A DNA stretch of 15,255 nt from Deltaproteobacteria bacterium (GCA_003646875.1 QMLT01000012.1:1-15255), one strand, 5' to 3'; counted from the stretch's first letter, positions 1-7,985 are shown. Made by a program: numbers and translations. The notes: generated from the letters alone by a model not told the origin.

Positions 1-142
1 AAGGTTGAAAAATGAAGGACTGTTTGATCATGTATTTGTTGAAGAAAAGATCAAAGAACACCTTTCTGGAGATTTTAACCATCAATATCGCCTGTGGTCT
101 CTTTTAATGTGGGAGATGTGGCGTGAGAGGTGGATTGCTTGA
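1..142 (+). CDS. Asparagine synthase (glutamine-hydrolysing), C-terminal fragment
   Basis: The window opens inside this gene; 46 codons and a TGA stop (140-142) remain, read from base 2. The tail reads GLFDHVFVEEKIKEH, then an HQYRLWSLLMWEMWRERW stretch. That resembles the tryptophan-rich last helix of AsnB-type asparagine synthases, where a short LW.LL.(F/W)E.W pattern closes the synthetase domain. Such enzymes amidate carboxylates using glutamine, and AsnB paralogues are common in exopolysaccharide and O-antigen loci, which fits the glycan genes that follow. The glutaminase and ATP-binding parts lie outside the window, so the exact subfamily cannot be judged. The family call rests on the C-terminal pattern alone. 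Confidence 0.7.
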   Translation, partial: RLKNEGLFDHVFVEEKIKEHLSGDFNHQYRLWSLLMWEMWRERWIA

Positions 143-215
143 AGCGCTGAAAGCTTGACTTTCACCGGAATAACTTAGTGGCTACTTAGATTTTAGCTCA
201 ATTTAGGCGTATAAA

Positions 216-1190
216 ATGAAAATACTAATTACAGGCGGCGCAGGGTTTATAGGTTCCCATCTGGCAGATAGGCTCCTGGAGAATGGAGATGATGAGGTTT
301 TTATAGTGGATGATCTCTCCACTGGGAGACTCGCAAATGTCGAACAAAACCAGGACAACGAAAGATTTCATCTGGTAGTGGATACTATCCTGAACGAGGC
401 CGTTATGAATGAGCTGGTCTTTAAATGCGATCAGATCTATCATATGGCAGCGGCCGTGGGCGTAAAGCTCATTATGAATCGGCCGGTTGAGACACTTGAG
501 ACAAATGTGAAGGGAACCGAGATGATTCTTATGCTTGCCAACCGATATAAAAAAAGGGTTCTTATCGCCTCAAGCAGCGAGGTTTATGGTAAAATTATGG
601 ATGGGGAAAATACCAGCCTTCTTGTGGAGGATACAGATCGCCTTATGGGTTCCACAACGAAACGACGCTGGGCATATGCCTGTTCCAAGGCCCTGGATGA
701 ATTTCTAGCCCTTGCATACTTTGAAGAGAAGAAGCTGCCGGTTATTATTACCCGTCTTTTTAATACAGTTGGGCCAAGGCAAACCGGGCAATATGGAATG
801 GTTATACCCAACTTTGTTCAAAAGGCCCTTATTAATAAGCCTATTACAGTATATGGTGACGGTAACCAGTCCAGAAGTTTTACCTATATCGCTGATGTTA
901 TTGATGTGCTGATAAAGCTTATGGCCGAACCTGAGGCTGTAGGTAAGATCTTTAACGTAGGAAATGAGGAAGAGGTGACTATTAAGGATCTTGCCCTGAT
1001 GGTAAAGGAGATGACAGGAAGCTCGTCAGAGATAGAATACATTCCCTATGAAAAGGCCTACGGGCCTGGGTATGAAGATATGCAGAGGCGCTGCCCGGAC
1101 ATCACCAGGCTAAAAGATTTTATGCATTTTAAGCCTAAGACAGATCTTAAGGGTACCATTCAAAGCGTAATTGATTATTATAAAAAATGA
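216..1190 (+). CDS. Extended SDR: NAD-dependent epimerase/dehydratase, possibly a UDP-glucuronate decarboxylase type
   Basis: A 324-residue cytoplasmic nucleotide-sugar enzyme of usual family length. The N-terminal Rossmann motif GGAGFIGS lies at residues 7-14. The catalytic pair is Y154 and K158 (YACSK), with the conserved serines in SSSEVYG at 119-125. Glu122 after these serines and the QSRSFTYI stretch (218-225) resemble UDP-glucuronate decarboxylases (UXS, ArnA C-terminal domain) more than GalE, which usually has an Ala there; this is suggestive only. NTVGPRQ (183-189) and VYGDG (212-216) are further extended-SDR landmarks. It would supply a UDP-sugar to the transferases downstream. The ATG is preceded by only a weak TTAGG. 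Its stop overlaps the next start by 4 nt (ATGA), implying translational coupling. A GDP- or dTDP-sugar epimerase/dehydratase remains possible. Confidence 0.85.
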   Translation: MKILITGGAGFIGSHLADRLLENGDDEVFIVDDLSTGRLANVEQNQDNERFHLVVDTILNEAVMNELVFKCDQIYHMAAAVGVKLIMNRPVETLETNVKGTEMILMLANRYKKRVLIASSSEVYGKIMDGENTSLLVEDTDRLMGSTTKRRWAYACSKALDEFLALAYFEEKKLPVIITRLFNTVGPRQTGQYGMVIPNFVQKALINKPITVYGDGNQSRSFTYIADVIDVLIKLMAEPEAVGKIFNVGNEEEVTIKDLALMVKEMTGSSSEIEYIPYEKAYGPGYEDMQRRCPDITRLKDFMHFKPKTDLKGTIQSVIDYYKK

Positions 1191-3016
1191 GCCCACTTTT
1201 TGTATATGCCCTTACCTTTGTAGCAACCTTTTTGCTTTCACTGTTTGTAACCCCATTGATCAGGCGCCTGGCGGTGAAGGAAAATTTTGTCGCCAGAGCC
1301 AGGGATGACAGATGGCAGAAAAGGCCAATCGCCCTTCTGGGCGGGGTGAGCATCTTTTTCAGCCTGATGGTGGTCTGGCAACTGGCTTCCTTCGTGTTTG
1401 GTTTCTATCCCTCGATAAAGCCCCTCTTGCCTCTTGCACTGGGTGGAATGGCTATCTTTCTTTTGGGTCTGGTTGACGACCTTTTAGAGATCAATCCCCA
1501 ACACAAACTGGTGGGTCAGGTCATTATTGCTTCTGTATTGGTCATTTTTGGCTTTCAGATAAACTGGTTTGAGTCTATGACGGCCAATCTGGTGATAAGC
1601 ATCTTCTGGATTGTGGGCATTACCAATGCCTTTAATCTTTTAGATAATATGGATGGATTATCAGCAGGTATTGCCTTAATAGCAGGTATTTTTCTGTTTT
1701 TATCTCAGATTTCCTCTGGAATTCAGAGTATCTTTCCAGCAGGCCTTTTCCTCTCTGCATTTCTTGGCTCTTTAGCAGGATTTTTAACCTATAATTTCCA
1801 TCCGGCCTCTATTTTCATGGGAGACTCAGGTAGCCTACTCATTGGATTCCTTTTAGCTGGACTGGCTACCAGGGGTTCGGGATTGATGGTTGGCGCCCAA
1901 TCTCATCATTTAGTCTTTGTGCTGGCCATTCCTATCCTGATCCTGTTCATACCTATCCTGGATACCACATTCGTCAGCCTGATGCGCAAGCTTTCTGGTC
2001 GATCCATTTCTGTAGGCGGGCAGGATCATTCCTCTCACAGGATGGTGGCTATTGGATTTTCTGAGAGAACCGCAGTGTTGATACTTTACAGTTTTGCTGC
2101 TGTTTCAGGACTATTGGCTATGGTCATTACTCGCCTATCAATGGGTATTAGCCTGGTCCTTGTCGTAATCTATCTCCTTTTTGTTATCTTTTTCTGGATT
2201 AATCTGGCCAGGGTCAAGGTATACCCAGAAGAATCCATGGTTTCTCAAGTCCACAAGGGGAAGCTCACCCCACTTTTTTTTGAGTTGACCTACAAGAGAA
2301 GGCTGTTTGAGGTGCTGCTGGATCTCGTTCTGATTCCGCTCGCCTATTGGTCTTCCTACTTGATCAGATTTGAGGGCTCTGCCTATGGTGCAAATTTTCC
2401 CATTTTTCTTAAATCGTTACCCATTGTAGTGGCATGCCAGCTTTTTAGCTTTTTTCTTTTCGGGGTTTATAGAGGTATATGGCAATATGTAGGAATAAGA
2501 GATGTGATTATCTATGGAAAAGCTATTACTGCCGGCACAGTCTTATCTGTCCTGGTGAATTTAGGTATTTATCGGTTCATGGGGTTTTCCCGCACTCTTT
2601 TTATCATCTATTGGATGATACTGATGGCGCTTGTGACAGCCTCAAGGTTCTCATATCGTCTGATCGATGAAGCTACCCCTAAAAATTCCATGAAGGGGGG
2701 GAGAAGGACACTTATTTATGGAGCCGGTGCAGGTGGGCAGCTCGTTATGCAGGAGATTGAACGAAATAAGAACCTAAACATGGCCCTGGTGGGGTTTATC
2801 GATGATGATATCCGAAAGCAGAACCGCAAATTCGTGGGTTACCCTGTTTTTGGAGGGAAGGATCGTTTAAGTGAGATTGTAAATAAAAACCACATTTCCG
2901 AGGTTATTATTTCATTCCGAAATATGGACAAAGTGTCCAGAGATTTCTTAAAAGAGGAATGCAACTCACTGGGAGTGAATCTGAGCCATTTAAGCGTGGT
3001 TATTGACTGTAAATAA
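1187..3016 (+). CDS. Fusion: WecA/MraY-like polyprenyl-phosphate sugar-1-phosphate transferase + truncated FlaA1/CapD-type N-terminal module
   Basis: 609 residues with two parts. Residues 1 to about 345 are a multi-spanning GT4-type phosphoglycosyl transferase (WecA, WbpL, TagO group). It has LVDDLLE (95-101, Asp97/Asp98), the NAFNLLDNMDGL motif (147-158), FMGDSGS (210-216) and a basic DHSSHR motif (280-285). Known members move a sugar-1-phosphate from a UDP-sugar to undecaprenyl phosphate at the inner membrane. Residues about 370-609 look like the front half of FlaA1/CapD/WbpM proteins: roughly four hydrophobic segments (about 375-490), then a nucleotide-binding fold with YGAGAGGQLV (511-520) and VGFIDDD. 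The protein ends where the dehydratase domain would normally start, so the second part should lack that catalysis. A T8 run sits at the junction (residues 363-365). The start overlaps the SDR stop. The WecA call is strong; the role of the C-terminal module is unknown and may be sensing or regulatory. Confidence 0.88.
   Translation: MSPLFVYALTFVATFLLSLFVTPLIRRLAVKENFVARARDDRWQKRPIALLGGVSIFFSLMVVWQLASFVFGFYPSIKPLLPLALGGMAIFLLGLVDDLLEINPQHKLVGQVIIASVLVIFGFQINWFESMTANLVISIFWIVGITNAFNLLDNMDGLSAGIALIAGIFLFLSQISSGIQSIFPAGLFLSAFLGSLAGFLTYNFHPASIFMGDSGSLLIGFLLAGLATRGSGLMVGAQSHHLVFVLAIPILILFIPILDTTFVSLMRKLSGRSISVGGQDHSSHRMVAIGFSERTAVLILYSFAAVSGLLAMVITRLSMGISLVLVVIYLLFVIFFWINLARVKVYPEESMVSQVHKGKLTPLFFELTYKRRLFEVLLDLVLIPLAYWSSYLIRFEGSAYGANFPIFLKSLPIVVACQLFSFFLFGVYRGIWQYVGIRDVIIYGKAITAGTVLSVLVNLGIYRFMGFSRTLFIIYWMILMALVTASRFSYRLIDEATPKNSMKGGRRTLIYGAGAGGQLVMQEIERNKNLNMALVGFIDDDIRKQNRKFVGYPVFGGKDRLSEIVNKNHISEVIISFRNMDKVSRDFLKEECNSLGVNLSHLSVVIDCK
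2274..2281 (+). repeat. T8 homopolymer at the domain junction of the WecA fusion gene
   Basis: Eight consecutive T form part of codons 363-365 (CTT TTT TTT), just between the two domains. Losing one T gives TTG AGT TGA and a stop three codons on; gaining one T gives an immediate TGA. Both outcomes leave a protein of about 365 residues, which is the usual length of a free WecA-like enzyme. The run and both stops are read directly; slippage is inference. Confidence 0.6.
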
Positions 3017-3021
3017 GGAGG
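3015..3021 (+). promoter_or_regulatory. Strong ribosome binding site for the Trm112-like gene
   Basis: AAGGAGG overlaps the stop codon of the fusion gene and sits 8 nt before the ATG at 3030. This fixes the start at MAISKEL rather than at the in-frame codon at 3003, which has no such site and would overlap the upstream gene. Confidence 0.85.
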
Positions 3022-3029
3022 ATATAGAT

Positions 3030-3206
3030 ATGGCTATAAGCAAAGAACTGCTGGACATTTTAGTCTGTCCACAGTGCAAAGGAGAGATTTACCTGAATGC
3101 AGCAGGAGATGGGCTTATATGTGATAAGTGTAAGCTCTTATATGAAATCAAGGATGATATTCCAATTATGCTTATAGATGAGGCAAAGAAAATAAAAGAG
3201 GATTAA
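3030..3206 (+). CDS. Trm112-family zinc-ribbon protein (YcaR-like)
   Basis: A 58-residue protein, typical for bacterial Trm112/YcaR. It begins with the characteristic LLDILVCPQCKG and has a second cysteine pair, giving a four-cysteine zinc ribbon (C13, C16, C31, C34). It ends with a hydrophobic IPIMLIDEA strand, as is usual. In eukaryotes and archaea Trm112 activates class I methyltransferases by binding them; many bacterial copies lack an assigned partner. In E. coli the homologue ycaR lies beside lpxK and kdsB, so an LPS-linked setting has precedent. No methyltransferase is encoded in this window, so the partner is unknown. The gene is packed between the fusion gene (13 nt) and a GT2 gene (0 nt). 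Confidence 0.85.
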   Translation: MAISKELLDILVCPQCKGEIYLNAAGDGLICDKCKLLYEIKDDIPIMLIDEAKKIKED

Positions 3207-4127
3207 TTGGATATCTCTATCATCGTTGTTAGTTTTAATACAAAGGGCCTGTTGCTCGATTGCTTGGCTTCCATTTTTAAAACCATCAAGGGAATGTCTT
3301 TTGAGGTTTGGGTTGTGGATAATAATTCTACTGATGGGACAGTAGAAGCCATAAGGGAACGATATTTTGATATTAATATAATTCAAAACACAAAAAATTT
3401 AGGTTTTGCTGCTGCAAATAATCAGGCATTCAGGCAAATGAATGGAGATTATGCCCTATTGCTTAACACTGATACTGTATTGACCAATGGAGCCGTAAAA
3501 GAGCTTTTTGATTTTATGGAAGCTAATCCTGAGGCAGGCATGGCATGCGGGCAGCTATTAAATCTTGATGGTTCAAGTCAAAATTCTATTGCTAATTTTC
3601 CCACAGCGCTAACCCTTCTTTCTAATGAAACACTTCTAAGAATCTTATTACCTAAAAAATTTCCAAGCAAAAGGAGAGAATATGTATCTCCCTTAAAAAT
3701 AGACTCATGCATTGGCGCCTGTTTAATGGCCCGAAAAAGGGCTATGGACGATATAGGACTCTTTGATGAGAGATATTTCTTTTTCTTTGAAGAGACTGAT
3801 TGGGCTTACAGGATGAAGCGCGGTGGATGGGCTATCTATCTTGTACCCACGGCAAAAATATTCCACGCCCAGGGAAAGACAGTGGGAGATACCTTAAATT
3901 CAAGGATTATGTTTTATAGATCAAGGTACCTCTTTTTTAAAAAGTGGCGCCCACACTCCTACCCGTTATTTTATTCAGTTATTTTTTTAAGGTTGATAGC
4001 CAACATCATCCTTTCCCTTATGGGCCTATTATTTACTGGTGGCTTTAAAATTTCGATAAGGAAAAAATTTATTGTGTACATTCAGTTACTTATCTGGCAT
4101 CTGCATGGATGCAAGGAAAAAGAATAA
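3207..4127 (+). CDS. Family 2 glycosyltransferase (rhamnosyltransferase/WbbL-like)
   Basis: 306 residues. The GT-A fold begins at once with DISIIVVSFNT (2-12), followed by VVDNNSTDGT (36-45) and the nucleotide/metal motif LLNTDT (85-90), where Asn replaces the first Asp of the common DxD. FFEETDWAYRMKRGGW (193-208) carries the acidic acceptor-site residues seen in WbbL-like rhamnosyltransferases, and FHAQGKT (219-225) follows. A hydrophobic segment near 255-278 and a basic tail suggest inner-membrane attachment. It likely adds one sugar to a lipid-linked O-chain or core; donor and linkage cannot be read. The start is a TTG directly after the Trm112 stop, with an AGAGG site just before it; no better start precedes the conserved first strand. 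Confidence 0.85.
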   Translation: MDISIIVVSFNTKGLLLDCLASIFKTIKGMSFEVWVVDNNSTDGTVEAIRERYFDINIIQNTKNLGFAAANNQAFRQMNGDYALLLNTDTVLTNGAVKELFDFMEANPEAGMACGQLLNLDGSSQNSIANFPTALTLLSNETLLRILLPKKFPSKRREYVSPLKIDSCIGACLMARKRAMDDIGLFDERYFFFFEETDWAYRMKRGGWAIYLVPTAKIFHAQGKTVGDTLNSRIMFYRSRYLFFKKWRPHSYPLFYSVIFLRLIANIILSLMGLLFTGGFKISIRKKFIVYIQLLIWHLHGCKEKE

Positions 4128-4139
4128 AGGCATAAACAG

Positions 4140-5234
4140 ATGCTTGTCAAAGGTAACAATCTCCCATTAAATGGAATAAAAAAGATTTTGCTGATACAAT
4201 TGGGGGATATAGGGGATGTAGTGCTTACAACCCCAACGATAAGGGCATTAAAAGAGAATAATCCCTCTGGCGAGATTTTTGTTCTTTTAAGAAGCTTTGC
4301 CATGGAATTGTTGGAAGGCTGCCCATGGGTGGATGGTGTGATCGCACTAAACAAAAATAACGGGAAGTTTAGAGAGAAGATGGCCTACCAAAAGGATTTT
4401 CTTTCAGGCCTGAGGAGAAAAAGATTTGAATTAGCTATTGATCTGAGGGCTGGCACAAGGGGGGCCTTCCTTTCTTACATAAGTGGGGCAAGATTGAGGG
4501 TGGGAAGGTATCGGGGAGACGGAAAGTTGTGGAGGAATAGGCTTTTTACTCACTTAATCAAGCCTGAGAATGAATTACAGCAGTATTCTGCCCTGCACAG
4601 TCTGAATATTTTAGCCCCTTTTAAGTTAAAGATCAAAAATACATTTCCGGAACTCAATGTTACAAAGCAAAGAGAAATCGGTGCGGAAAATATCTTAAGG
4701 AAAGAACAAGTGCCTTCTGATAAGCCCATGATTGCCCTACATCCATTTTCCCGGTGGAGATATAAGGAATGGTCAATTAAAAATTATATCAAATTAATTA
4801 ATTATATAGGCTTAAAGTATCGGGTTTCTATACTAATAACAGGTTCAATTGATGAAAAGGGTAGGGCGGCTGAGATCGTTAAGGGGAGCAATATACATGT
4901 CTATAACTTAGCAGGGAAGACCTCTCTTGGTGAGCTGGTAGCTATTCTCAAAAAATGTAGTTTATTGATTGGAATAGATAGCGCTTCTATGCACATTGCC
5001 GCAGCGGTCGGCACACCTACTGTAACTATATTTGGGCCCTCTTCTCCTGTAAATTGGGCCCCAAGGGGTAGGCAACATAAGATTATCACCAAGGATTTCC
5101 CGTGTGTGCCATGCAGGCAAAAAGGTTGCAATAATAGTGAGGTGAGTAGGTGCCTTGATGCATTAAGTGTGGAGGAGATAATCCCTGTAGTTGAAAATAA
5201 AGTCCTGGAGATAACAACTTCAATCAATCTGTGA
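4140..5234 (+). CDS. Family 9 glycosyltransferase, LPS heptosyltransferase type
   Basis: 364 residues of GT-B fold. The GT9 hallmark IQLGDIGDVVLTTP (19-32) opens the N-terminal domain. The donor-binding domain has ALHPFSRWRYKEW (199-211), GIDSASMHIAAAVGTPTVTIFGP (278-300, read as overlapping pieces) and a Cys-rich PCVPC...C...RC patch (321-338) common in this family. Known members (WaaC, WaaF, WaaQ) transfer heptose from ADP-heptose to the LPS inner core on the cytoplasmic face. A heptose-7-phosphate kinase gene downstream at 9891 supports a heptose donor. I do not assign WaaC or WaaF, because core position cannot be told by eye. An AAAGG site lies 9 nt before the ATG, and spacers to both neighbours are under 20 nt. 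Confidence 0.87.
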   Translation: MLVKGNNLPLNGIKKILLIQLGDIGDVVLTTPTIRALKENNPSGEIFVLLRSFAMELLEGCPWVDGVIALNKNNGKFREKMAYQKDFLSGLRRKRFELAIDLRAGTRGAFLSYISGARLRVGRYRGDGKLWRNRLFTHLIKPENELQQYSALHSLNILAPFKLKIKNTFPELNVTKQREIGAENILRKEQVPSDKPMIALHPFSRWRYKEWSIKNYIKLINYIGLKYRVSILITGSIDEKGRAAEIVKGSNIHVYNLAGKTSLGELVAILKKCSLLIGIDSASMHIAAAVGTPTVTIFGPSSPVNWAPRGRQHKIITKDFPCVPCRQKGCNNSEVSRCLDALSVEEIIPVVENKVLEITTSINL

Positions 5235-5252
5235 TTACCCCGGATACTTTTT

Positions 5253-6845
5253 ATGATAAATTCTATACTTAAAGATCTTTTTTCAGATAATAAATATTAT
5301 TATTTCAGAATTTCTATTCTTATAATCCTTTTAGGTTTTGCAATCAGATTATTTTCCTTCCACTACACCTATATAATCAATCCTGATGGAGTATTATATA
5401 TTCATCAGGCACGAGCAATCTATTATGACATTAAGGATTCTATTCTCACATGTTCAATGCGTTATTTATCAAATTACTCGATACTTATTGTCCTGGCATA
5501 TAAAATCTTTGGTGATTGGGTAGTTGCTGCAAAATCAGTCTCTCTCTTTTTTGGCACTATTACATTGATTCCACTCTATTTTCTTTTGGATAGATTCTTT
5601 AAAAAAGAAATAGCCCTGGTAGCTACACTGGCATTTGCCCTTATTCCTATTTTTGTTGCCAAGAGCGTTGATGTAGTTAGAGACCCCATATACTGGTTTT
5701 TCTCAGTCCTTGGTTTATACCTTTTTGTAAGCCAGATTGAAAAAAGAAACTATCTTTACCTTATCTTGAGCAGCCTTTTCTTCCTTATGGCGGCCTGGGC
5801 CAGGATTGAGGCAATTTTATTTGTGCTTGCGTCTTTGATTTTTATCTTTTTTGTAAGACAAGATAGAAAGATACAAAGGAGCTTCATTTTTGCAATCCCA
5901 GTAGTTCTTGTACTGCTGCTTGGTATCTTTGGCATAATGATCTCTAATATATCTGTAAATGATTTTCATCGAGGATATGAAATAAAGACTAAATTTTCAG
6001 CTCCTATTATTGAATATAAAAATCTCAGGCAAAGTTTAGCAGAATTAATGAATCAGCCTTTGGCCCATAATTTGCCAGCTTTCTTGCATAAGGCAAGAAA
6101 TCTTGTCTGGTTGATTGACCTTGGGACCCTGGTTAGATATGCGGTGAGGTCCTATTTTTATCCCTTCTTTCTCATATTTATAATCGGGCTGGCAGGTGTA
6201 TGGGGAAAAATAAGGAAGGATAGACGGATACTATATCTTTCCTTCATTGCTGTTTCTGCGTTGCTTTTATTATATATGCACGTATTGCAGACATGGATGA
6301 TGTTTGACCGGTTTTTTGCGATTTTTATTCTTCCCTCTTTTATTTTTGTAGGATTTGGTTTGGAAAAGATAGTCCTTTTTTTTCGATCGAGATTGCATCT
6401 AAAAAAATCCATGGTACTTTCCATTTTATGCCTGCTGATATTGATATGCGCTCTGCCTAAAAGCCTAAAGCCAAGGGAGGCTGATAAGCTTGTATTTAAA
6501 GAAATAGGGGAGCTTATTGCTGATAGAGAGGGTAACGATAAAGAAATAAAAGTGGCGACATCTACGCATTCTATTAGATGGATTTCCTTTTATGCCAATC
6601 TTAAGTATAAAGGCGCTCCATGTCCGCAGAAAAATCATGATCTCGAGAATATAATAGGAAAAAGCTATGAAGAATTTGTCCAAAATCTTAAAAGAAGGAA
6701 AATCAGATATTTCTTATGGGAAGAAAAACACTGGCCAGGTCATAGATTTGATTTTATGGATAGATGCAATCCAAAAGATTTTATTAAACTTGGGCACTGG
6801 AACCATCCTGACACAGGAAGGTTGATCCTCTTCAAGGTGATATAA
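5253..6845 (+). CDS. GT39/ArnT-like multi-spanning membrane glycosyltransferase
   Basis: 530 residues with around ten hydrophobic segments from residue 18 to about 400 and a soluble C-terminal region (about 405-530). After the first helix comes IINPDGVLY (41-49); an Asp in this first outer loop (Asp45) is the catalytic signature of GT-C enzymes such as PMT and ArnT. Charged residues R143/D144 and R184/E186 near the membrane surface also fit. Such enzymes use polyprenyl-phosphate sugars and act on the periplasmic side, on lipid A, glycans or proteins. The acceptor here is unknown. The gene is richer in A/T than its neighbours and has a T8 run at 6376-6383. Only a weak CGGA site precedes the ATG. 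It ends 5 nt from the stop of a convergent gene. Confidence 0.8.
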   Translation: MINSILKDLFSDNKYYYFRISILIILLGFAIRLFSFHYTYIINPDGVLYIHQARAIYYDIKDSILTCSMRYLSNYSILIVLAYKIFGDWVVAAKSVSLFFGTITLIPLYFLLDRFFKKEIALVATLAFALIPIFVAKSVDVVRDPIYWFFSVLGLYLFVSQIEKRNYLYLILSSLFFLMAAWARIEAILFVLASLIFIFFVRQDRKIQRSFIFAIPVVLVLLLGIFGIMISNISVNDFHRGYEIKTKFSAPIIEYKNLRQSLAELMNQPLAHNLPAFLHKARNLVWLIDLGTLVRYAVRSYFYPFFLIFIIGLAGVWGKIRKDRRILYLSFIAVSALLLLYMHVLQTWMMFDRFFAIFILPSFIFVGFGLEKIVLFFRSRLHLKKSMVLSILCLLILICALPKSLKPREADKLVFKEIGELIADREGNDKEIKVATSTHSIRWISFYANLKYKGAPCPQKNHDLENIIGKSYEEFVQNLKRRKIRYFLWEEKHWPGHRFDFMDRCNPKDFIKLGHWNHPDTGRLILFKVI

Positions 6846-6850
6846 GCTCC

Positions 6851-7984
6851 CTAATAATTGTCCTTCTGCCGGGCCAAGAGATGATAAAGTTCTTGCACCT
6901 GATCTGCAATTCTGTCCCATGTATATTGCAATGCGACCTCACGAGCGTTGTTGCCCATTTTTAGACGCCTTCCTTTTTCCATAAGAACCGCTAATTTTTC
7001 GGCTACATCATCGGGAGAAGGGTCGTCTGGAAGAACAAAGCCCTGAGCACCGGAATCTATTAGATCCTTCGCGCCAACTCTTCCAGAGATAATAACTGGA
7101 AGACCTGCCATCATAGCCTCCAACACTGCTATTCCAAAGGTGTCAAATTGAGATGGCATGGCAAAAATGTCACAAGCCAGGTAATATTTTTCTATCTCCC
7201 GGGACACTCCTGTAAAAACTACCCGATTGGCGATTCCCAACTCACGAGCCATTGTTAAGTATCGTTCTTTATTCCCTTTTCCTACAACAAGCAATTTTAA
7301 GTTAGAATCTTTGCTTTCTCGGGAAACCAAATCAGCAACTCCTTTTAACACCAATTCCAGGCGTTTAATCGCGAAATTCATGCCAACAAACAAAACGACA
7401 ATATGATTCTGCGACAAACCATGTTTCCGACGAACTTGCTCTCGGCAGGTCTCTTTATCAAGAGCAGAAAAACGGTCTTTTGAAACTCCGGGATAAATCA
7501 CACGAATTTTTGATTCTGGAATATTATAGAGTTTAAGAAGTTCATCCTTGACTAATGAAGAAACAGGCAAGATCATGGGGATTTGTGAACCTGTTATTCC
7601 CTTTTCTTCCACCCAGGCCGTAGATCTGTCAAAAAGGCTCAAAGTCTTGCATCTAACCTCTTTGATCCATGTTTTATGAGGAATACCGTGCATGGTAAAA
7701 AGATCCATTCGGAAAATTCTATCGTGGCTATGTACTAAATCGTAATCCTTGGGGCGAATCCGTTTATTTGAAAAGTATGCGAAGCTGATATGTCTCAAAA
7801 AACGGGGAAAGGGGATAATGGGGACCTTATGAAAGGTTATAGGAGCATTTCCCATACTCCATTGATTAGCGAACACATGAATTTCAAAGCCGTTGCGTAC
7901 AGCTAATCTTTCGGTTAACTCAAATGCAAAACTTTCCGCTCCCCCTACCAGTCCATATTTAGGGATCACAACCGCTATTTTCAT
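6851..7984 (-). CDS. Family 4 glycosyltransferase (WaaG/RfaG-like)
   Basis: 377 residues, GT-B fold. The acceptor domain starts MKIAVVIPKYGLVGGAE (1-17), with a YDLVHSHDR segment (81-89). The donor domain has VLFVGMNFAIKRLE (197-210), in which K207 would contact the nucleotide, and the retaining-GT4 signature DTFGIAVLEAM (281-291). Here the first acidic residue of the EX7E motif is Asp281 and the second is Glu289; Asp in this place is also seen in some WaaG-type enzymes. Likely it adds glucose or another hexose to LPS core heptose. The start lies 1 nt after the stop of the upstream GT2 gene, so translation is probably coupled. It is the last gene of the minus-strand cassette. Confidence 0.87.
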   Translation of the reverse strand: MKIAVVIPKYGLVGGAESFAFELTERLAVRNGFEIHVFANQWSMGNAPITFHKVPIIPFPRFLRHISFAYFSNKRIRPKDYDLVHSHDRIFRMDLFTMHGIPHKTWIKEVRCKTLSLFDRSTAWVEEKGITGSQIPMILPVSSLVKDELLKLYNIPESKIRVIYPGVSKDRFSALDKETCREQVRRKHGLSQNHIVVLFVGMNFAIKRLELVLKGVADLVSRESKDSNLKLLVVGKGNKERYLTMARELGIANRVVFTGVSREIEKYYLACDIFAMPSQFDTFGIAVLEAMMAGLPVIISGRVGAKDLIDSGAQGFVLPDDPSPDDVAEKLAVLMEKGRRLKMGNNAREVALQYTWDRIADQVQELYHLLARQKDNY

Positions 7985-7985
7985 G

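Noticed and set aside
148..164. 6-bp perfect hairpin (TGAAAG/CTTTCA, 5-nt loop) after the asparagine synthase stop, first read as a terminator
   Set aside because: The stem is short and A/T-rich and no T-run follows; it may be chance.
3003..3029. Upstream in-frame start for the Trm112-like protein
   Set aside because: It would overlap the fusion gene and lacks a ribosome site, while AAGGAGG sits 8 nt before the ATG at 3030.
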